Virus record (IMG/VR): IMGVR_UViG_3300005295_000038
Location: 1 to 40,739 of that record
Strand: one strand, 5' to 3'
Length of the DNA: 40,739 bases
DNA from: a virus
Below are positions 23,301 through 29,786 of this stretch, in pieces. The notes below the pieces were generated by a model. That model was not told where the DNA came from and did no database searches. It worked only from the letters and a program-made list of their open reading frames with translations. Position 1 is the stretch's first letter; the number at the start of each line of letters is the position of its first letter. A program made the position numbers and the translations under genes.

Positions 23301-23620
23301 AACGCCTCCTTATTGCGCTGCTTGCGGATGAGCCAACGTTCCTGGTCGTACCGGCCCCGGTCCTCGACGCATACGTCGCACCGGCACCGGTAGTAGTTGT
23401 AGGCCTGGCGGCCGTGGGTCACACCCTCGGGGACGGGGGTGGCGTTCCTGATCTGACGGGCCCGCCGCCGCCGGTTGTAGGTGCGGTCGTAGGCGCGCTT
23501 GTGCTCCTGGCAGTCGCGGCACCGGCACTTGTAGGCCTGGTAGGCACGCAGAGAGCGGTGCTGGACGCCGTCCGGGAGCTGTACCGGGGGCTGCGGCGGG
23601 TGCGGGGCGGCCCCGGTCAC
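23297..23620 (-). CDS. Duplicated CxC..C zinc-finger-like protein
   Basis: A 107-aa basic protein with two copies of one motif: HRSLRAYQAYKCRCRDCQEH (about 21-40) and HGRQAYNYYRCRCDVCVEDR (about 71-90). Each is H....AY..Y(K/R)CRC..C. The motif is a recurrent actinobacterial and actinophage small-domain pattern, presumably zinc-binding with DNA or RNA contact through the intervening RTYNRRRRARQIRN stretch. GTG 23620 overlaps the upstream stop (GTGA). It may be a regulator of the early operon. Confidence 0.6.
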   Translation of the reverse strand: MTGAAPHPPQPPVQLPDGVQHRSLRAYQAYKCRCRDCQEHKRAYDRTYNRRRRARQIRNATPVPEGVTHGRQAYNYYRCRCDVCVEDRGRYDQERWLIRKQRNKEAL

Positions 23621-23967
23621 GGCAGCAGCCTCGCGGCCCGGCCGCGGAGAATCTCGGCAATGCCGTCCATGATGTGGTGAACGTGTGCGTTCGCCAAGTT
23701 GTCCTCCGGGCTTGCCGGCAGGTTCCTCTCCAGGAGTTCGGCGGCCGCGATGTACGCCTCCGCCGTGGCGCGCCGACATGCGGCCTCCACGGTGGTACGA
23801 CCGCCCATCTTGGCAGTGGCGAGGCCGAGTTCGCCGGAGACGTAGCCCTCGCGGACGTTCAGCTCCTTGGCGAGTTCGCGCTGACGCTTGCCGTCCATAA
23901 CGCCCTTGAGTACGGCGTCCTGGATGGGGGTGAGGGGCCCGTTGCGGGGTCTGTGCTCGTTGCCCAT
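23617..23967 (-). CDS. LuxR-type HTH DNA-binding protein
   Basis: A 116-aa protein. LTPIQDAVLKGVMDGKRQRE, then LAKELNVREGYVSGELGLATAKMGG has the helix-turn-helix layout of LuxR/sigma-region-4-type domains, followed by a helical C-terminus. It is the first gene behind early promoter copy 2 and has a clear AAAGGAA SD before ATG 23967. It is therefore probably made immediately after infection and could control early or late transcription. Confidence 0.65.
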   Translation of the reverse strand: MGNEHRPRNGPLTPIQDAVLKGVMDGKRQRELAKELNVREGYVSGELGLATAKMGGRTTVEAACRRATAEAYIAAAELLERNLPASPEDNLANAHVHHIMDGIAEILRGRAARLLP

Positions 23968-23983
23968 CGGGTTTCCTTTCGCT

Positions 23984-24022
23984 CGATGACCTAAGTAAAA
24001 CGGGGGCCGCGCTAGCTGTCAA
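23984..24022 (-). promoter_or_regulatory. Early promoter, copy 2
   Basis: On the minus strand TTGACA (24022-24017), 17 nt, then TTTACTTAGGTCATC. The 3' block is identical to the copy before the methyltransferase gene. It reads toward the HTH gene at 23967 and is divergent from the plus-strand unit starting at 24051. Confidence 0.78.
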
Positions 24023-24038
24023 CCCTTGTCGCTCCGCG

Positions 24039-24050
24039 TATCCTGGACGC
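24039..24050 (+). promoter_or_regulatory. Candidate leaderless promoter of plus-strand early unit
   Basis: TATCCT (24039-24044) sits six bases before the ATG at 24051, with no SD in between. This fits a leaderless mRNA starting at or next to the A of ATG, common in Streptomyces. The only -35-like sequence at normal spacing is TGTCAA (24017-24022), the reverse complement of the divergent promoter's -35, so the two promoters would compete. Confidence 0.45.
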
Positions 24051-24263
24051 ATGGACACCGAAACCACTCGCGTCACGCGCGTACAGGCCGCGCTCCTCGT
24101 CAACGTCTCCGAGCGCACCATCAGCCGATGGAGCTCTAAGGGGTGGATCACCGTTCACCGGCCCTACGGGGCGTACGGGCCGGCGGAGTACGACCTCAAG
24201 GAGGTACAGGCTGCGGCCGCCCGGAGCGGACGCATTGTCGACCTGGACTTGCCGTCCGGCTGA
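24051..24263 (+). CDS. MerR-like helix-turn-helix protein
   Basis: A 70-aa protein: TRVTRVQAALLVNVSERTIS, then RWSSKGWITVHR, with a C-terminal AEYDLKEVQAAAARSG. It has the single wHTH of MerR or excisionase-type proteins. No integrase exists for it to partner, so a transcriptional regulator of the divergent early region is more likely. It appears leaderless and is divergent from the LuxR-type gene. The two regulators may form a switch. Confidence 0.65.
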   Translation: MDTETTRVTRVQAALLVNVSERTISRWSSKGWITVHRPYGAYGPAEYDLKEVQAAAARSGRIVDLDLPSG

Positions 24264-24285
24264 ACACTGTCTTACAGTCCTCGGC

Positions 24286-24456
24286 ATGCAGTCACTCGCC
24301 GAGGGTGAAAGCCCCTCCATCACCGTGCGCATGCCGCGCACCACCATCGAACGCCTTGACCGGGAGTGCCGTACCTACGGCCTCTCCCGGTCGGACGTCG
24401 TCCGCCAGATCCTCGACGCCGCACTGGCCCGGTCCGAAGCGGGGGACTCCGAATGA
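24286..24456 (+). CDS. Ribbon-helix-helix (Arc/CopG-like) protein
   Basis: A 56-aa protein: SPSITVRMPRTTIERLDREC, then YGLSRSDVVRQILDAALAR. It has one beta strand and two helices, the standard RHH DNA-binding dimer. ATG 24286 was chosen over an upstream frame because the strand begins just after it; no strong SD is visible. Its stop overlaps the polymerase fusion start (ATGA), suggesting autoregulation coupled to replication. Confidence 0.7.
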   Translation: MQSLAEGESPSITVRMPRTTIERLDRECRTYGLSRSDVVRQILDAALARSEAGDSE

Positions 24457-27400
24457 CCCTCAGCTCAACCCACCGGCAGTACCTGAACGAGCACGCCGTC
24501 ACCGACGACGTCATCGAACGGCACGGCGTCCGCTCCGAGGGCGATGAGATCGTCTTCCCCTGGACCGACGGCGACCGCCACACCGAGCAGCGCCGGCCGT
24601 GGCCGGGCGGATCCGGGGTCTACTTCTGGGAGCCGGAAAAGGATCTCCACTTCTGGATGCTCCGCGACGCCGGGCCCGGTACCCCCGTGCTGCTAATCGA
24701 GGGCACGAAGCAGTCCCTGGCCGGCTCCGCGTACGCCCCCGAGGGCTTCACCGTGATGGGCATGGCCGGGTGCTGGGGTTGGTCCAAGGAGAGGCTGGGC
24801 CGGTTCAAGGACCGTGACGTGTACCTCTGCCTCGACGCTGACGCCGCGTCCAACCTGGACGTGTACGAAGCGGGCGACAAGCTCGGGGAAAAGGCACGGA
24901 GGTATGGGGTCAACCTCCGTTACCTCCGGATCCCCGGCTCCGGGTCCCAGGGCCTCGACGACTACCTCGCCTCCCTCGAGGAGGACGAGCGCGCGGAGAT
25001 CCTGGCGTACGAAATCCAGCACGCGCACTCCAAGCCCGCCGAGCGGCGGCCGACGAACCGCAAGCGCAAGATGGAATCGGACATGCCCGACCTCGGTGAC
25101 CGTGTCGGGGTGGCCATCAACCTGGACCGCAAGCAGGTTATCGACAAGATCACCGGTGCGCTCAAGGAGCGGCACGACGCTGTCGACCTGTTCAACTACG
25201 GTGACGTCCTGACCCGCGTACAGGGTCACGAGACCCAGCCGCTGGACCGGGACCGCTTCTACGCCATGCTCGCCGACGCCGTCGCGTGCTTCCGGTACAC
25301 GGAGGCAACGGACAAGCGACCGGCACTCTTCGAGCCCGCGTGGCCCGACCCGCCGTCGATCGGCGCGGTAATGAGCAAGTCCGAGGAGTTCTCGACGCTG
25401 ACGCGTGTCGTCCGGGTGCCGTTCCTGCGGCCGGACGGCTCCGTGTGCACGGCGCCCGGGTATGACCGAGAGACGACCACAGTCCTGGTCCCGTCCGGGC
25501 TCGGTGAGCTGCACGTGCCGGAGGAGCCGACCAAGGAGCAGGTCCGTCTGGCGGCCAAGTACCTCCTCTCGGAGTGGCTCGGGGACCTGCCGTTCAAGAC
25601 CGAAGCGGACCGCGCCAACGCCCTGGCGTGGGCTCTGACGCCGTTCATGCGCGGCCTGGTCCCCCTGGCGCCTCTGACAGTGGTCAGCGGCCTCCAGATG
25701 GGCGTCGGCAAGAACCTCCTCGCGGACTGCATCCACATCCTGGCGACCGGGGAGGCGGCCATGCCTCTGCCGTACGTCGCCTCGGAGGAGGAGATGCGCA
25801 AGCAGTTGACCGCCGCGTTCGCCGGCGGGGCCGAGATGTTCATCTTCGACGAGGCGCACGTCGTCGAGGGCGCACAGCTTGCCCGCGCAGTGACGTCGCT
25901 GACCTACGGGGACCGCGTACTCGGTGTCTCGCGGATCGCGAAGTTCCCGAATCAGGTGACGTGGGCCAGTCTCGGGAATCAGGTTCAGGTGAACGGGGAC
26001 ATGGCCCGGAGGGTCTACTTCGTCTACCTCCATCCCACCTCCGACAACGTCATCGACCGGGAGGCCAAGGAGTTCCGGCACCCGGACCTCAAGGCGTGGA
26101 CGAAGGAGAACCGCACGGACCTCGTGAGTGCCGCCCTGACGGTGCTGCGCGGGTGGGTTGTGGCCGGACGCCCGGCGTACTCCCGCGGGGCCTGCATGGG
26201 CTCGTTCGAGCCCTGGGACCGGATGCTGTCGGGTGTCCTGGCCTACGCGGGTCACCCGGCATTCCTGACGGACATGCGGGAGCGCCGGTCGGAGTCGGAC
26301 TACACGAACTCGTACTGGGAGTCGCACATCCACTGGCTTCACAGCCTGTTCGGGGACGAGGAGTTCACGACTCGGCAGGTTCAGGAGGCGGCCCTGCGGG
26401 ACCCGGCAGGGTACGAAGCACCTCCCGGGATGGAGGACGCGTCTGGGAAGGCGTTCACGCGGCAGCTCGGCCAGGGGTACGCAAAGCACCGCGACCGCAA
26501 CTACAACGGGGTGCGTCTGGTCAAGGCGGGCATGGGGCACAAAAGCACCATCAAGTGGCGAACCGTCTCGCAGAACGGAGGTATGGAGGTGAGTGGAGGT
26601 AACGCTACTACCCCCCCTGTTACGGGAGAACGTCTCTCAGACGTGCGTGACGCACACACGCGTGTAGAGGCGCAGGGTGGTGCGGTTCCCTCCACCTCCC
26701 TCCTTACCTCCAGTGCTCCGCTGGAGCCGCAGGGTTCGCTGACCTATGACGACTGGGGCAGCGTGGTGGGGCCTGCGGAGTACCCGGACCAGGAGCCGAC
26801 CGTCCTCGGGTTCGACCTGGAGACCGCATCGGTAGAGCAACTCTTCACCGGCGGCCACGAGGGACCGTACGTCCGGCTCCCCGGCGTCATCACGGAGGCG
26901 ACTGAGCGGATCATCCCCACAGTCCCGACGCTCCTGGCCACGCTCAACCGTGCCGACGTCATCCACGATCACAACGGGTTCGGGTTCGACCTGCTCGCGT
27001 TGGCGCGCCACTGCGGGGCCGACTACGCCGGGCTCGCGGCCAAGAACTGGGACACGCAGGTGGCCGAGTACGTCATCGACCCGCCCCTGTCCAAGGGCAT
27101 GCCGAGCGGGTACTACAGCCTGAACGGCCTCGCCGAGCGGTACGGGGTGCCGGCCAAGACCGACGACATCAAGCGGCTTGCGGCCAAGCACGGCGGGTTT
27201 GACCGCATCCCGCTCGACTCCCGCGAGTATCAGGACTACCTCCTCGGCGACCTCGCCACCCAGCACGGCGTGTACAAGGCGCAGCGCGCCCGTGCGACCG
27301 AACTGGGCCTGGACGAGTACCTGGCCCGGGAAATGCGTGTGGCGGCTCTTCAGAACACCTGCACGCTGAACGGCTGGAAGGTCGACACCGAACTCCTCGC

Positions 27401-28694
27401 CGAGCGTGTGAAGCACGAGGACGATCAGCGTCTCGCGGCCATTCAGGTTCTGCACACGGAGTACGGGGTGCCGTTGGCCCGACCGGACCGGTACAAGGTG
27501 AAGCCCCGAGCTGAGTGGCCTGAGGACTACCGCAACGAGCTGTCGGTGGCCCTGGTCCGCGAGGGGCTCCAGGAGGACCCGGAACGCTCCGTCGAGGCGG
27601 GGCTCGCCGTCCGCATCCCGGGGGAGCCGTACATCAAGCCGTGGGGGTCTCCGGCCGGCCGGGCCGCCATCGTTGCCGCCGGCAAGCGCGCGGGTGCGGA
27701 GCACTGGCCTCTTTCCGAGTCCGGTACCCCGCTCACGTCTGCCGACGCGCTCGGTGACAAGGAGTGGTACGACGCGGACCGCAAGGACAACGTCCCCGGC
27801 TTGCTGGAGGTGTACGGCCACCTGGACGGCGTTCGGGCGCTCGTGGACACAATCAGCCTGGCAACGGGGGCCCGCGCGAAGTATGCCGAGTTCGACAAGT
27901 GGCTGACTCCGGAGGGCCGCGTGCATCCGCTCGTGGGTGCCACACAGGGGTCGGGTCGGTGGGCGTACGTCAAGCCGTCCACGTCGACCACAGGGAAGCG
28001 TGGGCCCGCAAAGGCGGAGCGGGACGTTTTGGTTGCCGACGACGGGCACATGATGCTCACCTCGGACCACTCGCAGCTCGACGTTCGTACGGTTGCGGCT
28101 CTGTCGCAGGATCCCGAGCTGATCGGGATGCTCCAGCCGGACTCGGAGGACTATCACGAAGCGATGGCGGAGGTGTACTTCCGGGACCGGTCGCGCCGTT
28201 CGGACGCGAAGCCCATCAACCACGGCGTGAACTACGGGCAGGGGTTCCTGGCCATCGCCAAGCGCAACGGGCTCGATCCGGAGATGGTGCGCCGGGCCCT
28301 TATCGCCCGCGGTGACCGGTTCATCAAGCTGATGCAGTGGACCGAGGCTGTGCGTGCGCAGGCGGAAGCCGGCATGCTGCTCGACAACGGGTTCGGCCGG
28401 CCGATGCGGCCCTCGCCCGGGCGCGCGTACACGCAGGCGCCTGCGCTCATGGGCCAGGGTGCGTCCCGTGACGTGATGGCGGAGTCGATGCTGCGCCTGG
28501 ACCGCATCTCCGAGGGCCGCGTGCGCCCGTTCCTGCGGGGTGTCATCCACGATGAGATCGTGCTGTCGGTGCCGGAGGCGGACGTCGTCGAGTGGCAGGA
28601 GATGCTGCGGGAGGCGATGACCTGGGAGTGGCGCGGGGTCCCGATCCTGTGCGATGTCAGTGCTCCTGCCTACCGTTGGTCGGAGTGCGCCTAA
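24453..28694 (+). CDS. TOPRIM-helicase-exonuclease-family A DNA polymerase fusion
   Basis: A 1413-aa replication polyprotein. Residues ~1-170: TOPRIM domain (LLIEGTKQ with E83; YLCLDADAA with D128/D130), as in DUF3854-type primase-helicases. Residues ~400-530: D5-like/AAA+ ATPase (Walker A SGLQMGVGKN 412-421; Walker B MFIFDEAH; NGDMARR as arginine finger). Residues 709-755 are encoded by a dispersed repeat. Residues ~785-950: 3'-5' exonuclease (GFDLET; HDHNGFGFDLL). Residues ~1000-1413: PolA with motif A TSDHSQLDVR (D1205), motif B AKPINHGVNYG (K1253) and motif C VIHDEI (D1367). I saw no separate primase catalytic domain. ATG 24453 overlaps the RHH stop. Confidence 0.9.
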   Translation: MTLSSTHRQYLNEHAVTDDVIERHGVRSEGDEIVFPWTDGDRHTEQRRPWPGGSGVYFWEPEKDLHFWMLRDAGPGTPVLLIEGTKQSLAGSAYAPEGFTVMGMAGCWGWSKERLGRFKDRDVYLCLDADAASNLDVYEAGDKLGEKARRYGVNLRYLRIPGSGSQGLDDYLASLEEDERAEILAYEIQHAHSKPAERRPTNRKRKMESDMPDLGDRVGVAINLDRKQVIDKITGALKERHDAVDLFNYGDVLTRVQGHETQPLDRDRFYAMLADAVACFRYTEATDKRPALFEPAWPDPPSIGAVMSKSEEFSTLTRVVRVPFLRPDGSVCTAPGYDRETTTVLVPSGLGELHVPEEPTKEQVRLAAKYLLSEWLGDLPFKTEADRANALAWALTPFMRGLVPLAPLTVVSGLQMGVGKNLLADCIHILATGEAAMPLPYVASEEEMRKQLTAAFAGGAEMFIFDEAHVVEGAQLARAVTSLTYGDRVLGVSRIAKFPNQVTWASLGNQVQVNGDMARRVYFVYLHPTSDNVIDREAKEFRHPDLKAWTKENRTDLVSAALTVLRGWVVAGRPAYSRGACMGSFEPWDRMLSGVLAYAGHPAFLTDMRERRSESDYTNSYWESHIHWLHSLFGDEEFTTRQVQEAALRDPAGYEAPPGMEDASGKAFTRQLGQGYAKHRDRNYNGVRLVKAGMGHKSTIKWRTVSQNGGMEVSGGNATTPPVTGERLSDVRDAHTRVEAQGGAVPSTSLLTSSAPLEPQGSLTYDDWGSVVGPAEYPDQEPTVLGFDLETASVEQLFTGGHEGPYVRLPGVITEATERIIPTVPTLLATLNRADVIHDHNGFGFDLLALARHCGADYAGLAAKNWDTQVAEYVIDPPLSKGMPSGYYSLNGLAERYGVPAKTDDIKRLAAKHGGFDRIPLDSREYQDYLLGDLATQHGVYKAQRARATELGLDEYLAREMRVAALQNTCTLNGWKVDTELLAERVKHEDDQRLAAIQVLHTEYGVPLARPDRYKVKPRAEWPEDYRNELSVALVREGLQEDPERSVEAGLAVRIPGEPYIKPWGSPAGRAAIVAAGKRAGAEHWPLSESGTPLTSADALGDKEWYDADRKDNVPGLLEVYGHLDGVRALVDTISLATGARAKYAEFDKWLTPEGRVHPLVGATQGSGRWAYVKPSTSTTGKRGPAKAERDVLVADDGHMMLTSDHSQLDVRTVAALSQDPELIGMLQPDSEDYHEAMAEVYFRDRSRRSDAKPINHGVNYGQGFLAIAKRNGLDPEMVRRALIARGDRFIKLMQWTEAVRAQAEAGMLLDNGFGRPMRPSPGRAYTQAPALMGQGASRDVMAESMLRLDRISEGRVRPFLRGVIHDEIVLSVPEADVVEWQEMLREAMTWEWRGVPILCDVSAPAYRWSECA
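24896..24930 (+). repeat. Short GGAGGTA/TACCTCC relic
   Basis: ACGGAGGTATGG followed by AACCTCC and TTACCTCC within 35 nt reproduces both ends of the ~140-nt dispersed repeat with almost no interior. It is in frame inside the TOPRIM-domain end of the fusion gene. Confidence 0.4.
26574..26712 (+). repeat. GGAGGTA-bounded dispersed repeat, copy B (in coding sequence)
   Basis: This 139-nt element aligns with the minus strand of 8755-8894. It is translated in frame as part of the fusion protein (about residues 708-754: MEVSGGNATTPPV, then HTRVEAQGGAVPSTSLLTS) and sits exactly between the ATPase and exonuclease/polymerase halves. Copy A is one base longer, so the same peptide frame is broken there. 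Confidence 0.85.
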
Positions 28695-28707
28695 CTCGAG
28701 TCAGGGG

Positions 28708-28745
28708 TTGACACCCCCTGGCAGGAACCGGTTTACTTAGGTCAT
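28708..28745 (+). promoter_or_regulatory. Early promoter, copy 1
   Basis: TTGACA (28708-28713), 18 nt, then TTTACTTAGGTCATC. It starts the methyltransferase-exonuclease unit and shares its -10 region and downstream block with the promoters at 21171-21208 and 23984-24022. Confidence 0.8.
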
Positions 28746-28764
28746 CGGAACGAGAGGAGAACCG

Positions 28765-29407
28765 ATGAAGGTACTGGATCTGTTCTGCGGGGTCGGCGGG
28801 GCGAGCAAGGGCTACGCAGACGCGGGGTTCGAGGTGGTCGGGGTGGACATCAACCCCCAACCCGACTACCCGTACAAGTTCGTTCAGGCGAACGCACTCG
28901 ACATGCTCGACATGCTCGGGGAGTTCGACCTGGTTCACGCGTCGGCCCCCTGCCAGTACGACGCGGCCATCACTCGGGGTACGAACAAGCACCTGCGGCA
29001 CACGTACCCGGACCTGATCGGCCTGACGCGGGCCATGCTCGAAGCGAGCGGCAAGCCGTACGTCATCGAGAACCCGGCCGCTCGGCCCGACCTGGTCCTG
29101 TGCGGTGAGATGTTCGGCCTCCGGGTCATCCGGCACCGCAACTTCGAGTTGGGTGGCGGGGACTGGGGTGCCGAGCAGCCCGAGCACATCAAGCACAGGG
29201 GCCGCGTGGCGGGTATGCGTCACGGGGAATGGTTCGAGGGCCCCTACTTCGCCGTGTACGGCAATGGCGGCGGCAAGGGCACCGTGCCCCAGTGGCAGGA
29301 AGCCATGGGCATCCACTGGACTTCGGTCCGCAAATCGATCGCCGAAGCGATTCCCCCCGGCGTACACCCGGTACGTCGGCGAACAGTTCCCGAGGAGGAG
29401 CACGTGA
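28765..29407 (+). CDS. C5-cytosine DNA methyltransferase, frameshifted near its end
   Basis: The intact product would be 213 aa. VLDLFCGVGGASKGYADAG is motif I (SAM binding), APCQYDAA with C63 is motif IV (catalytic), and VIENPAA is the ENP motif; the target recognition region is very short. A run of six C (29353-29358) breaks the end: the open frame reads IPPGVHPV and fuses into the next gene. Removing one C gives IPPAYTRYVGEQF and a TGA at 29405-29407, the ending this family normally has, overlapping a GTG start. Likely phage DNA protection from host restriction. SD AGAGGAG precedes ATG 28765. Confidence 0.8.
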
Positions 29408-29559
29408 GCAGTCTCGAAGAGCAGCTTGCCGCGGAGGCGGCGCAGCGCGAGGCCGAACGCCAGGCCCAGGCCGCCGCGGCGGCGCAGGCCCTGGCGGACG
29501 CACAGAAGGTGCTGGACCAGAGCGGGGTTTCCATCCCGCCCGGCGCGTGGGGGCACTGA
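29404..29559 (+). CDS. Small alanine/glutamate-rich helical protein
   Basis: A 51-aa protein: SSLEEQLAAEAAQREAERQA, an alanine-rich coiled coil, and SGVSIPPGAWGH at the C-terminus. A strong GAGGAGGA SD lies right before GTG 29404, which overlaps the methyltransferase TGA (GTGA) if the C-run frameshift is corrected. As the sequence stands it is fused to the methyltransferase frame. Its stop overlaps the next ATG (TGATG). Role unknown. Confidence 0.6.
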   Translation: MSSLEEQLAAEAAQREAERQAQAAAAAQALADAQKVLDQSGVSIPPGAWGH

Positions 29560-29723
29560 TGGCAGACAACGGAGCACCCCGCTACCCCGTGATCCACGTC
29601 ATCCACCCGGACAGCGACGTCTCGCCGAACGAGACCGGCATGGTCTGGGTGCACGACGAGCTCACCGGGCAGACCTCGGTGCAGGACGCCGAAAAGTACG
29701 AGTACCCGCCCCGCCAGAAGTAG
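29559..29723 (+). CDS. Small hypothetical protein, 54 aa
   Basis: It encodes MADNGAPRYPVIHVIHPDSD, then GMVWVHDELTGQTSVQDAEK and YEYPPRQK. ATG 29559 overlaps the upstream TGA. Small beta-rich proteins are common in actinophage early operons; no function is recognisable. It is the last gene before the terminator at 29730-29766. Confidence 0.6.
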   Translation: MADNGAPRYPVIHVIHPDSDVSPNETGMVWVHDELTGQTSVQDAEKYEYPPRQK

Positions 29724-29729
29724 CAGACG

Positions 29730-29766
29730 AGAGGGCCGCCCCCAGATGAGTTGGGGGCGGCCCTCT
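29730..29766 (+). terminator. Strong intrinsic-type hairpin
   Basis: A perfect 15-bp stem (AGAGGGCCGCCCCCA / TGGGGGCGGCCCTCT) with a 7-nt loop follows the 54-aa gene by a few bases. It ends the methyltransferase transcript or attenuates entry into the exonuclease gene. Confidence 0.85.
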
Positions 29767-29786
29767 TCGATCAGGATAGAGGAGAG

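Noticed and set aside
23297-23620. WhiB-like or HNH endonuclease identity for the CxC..C protein
   Set aside because: The cysteines are arranged as two CRC..C repeats without the four-Cys WhiB pattern, and no HNH His-Asn-His series is present.
24012-24347. Minus-strand 111-codon frame opposite the MerR-like gene
   Set aside because: It would cross the divergent promoters and has no SD or recognisable motif. The plus-strand HTH gene explains the coding signal.
24693-28550. Long minus-strand open frames opposite the polymerase fusion
   Set aside because: They are Arg/Val/His-rich shadow translations without motifs. The plus strand has TOPRIM, Walker and PolA motifs in order.
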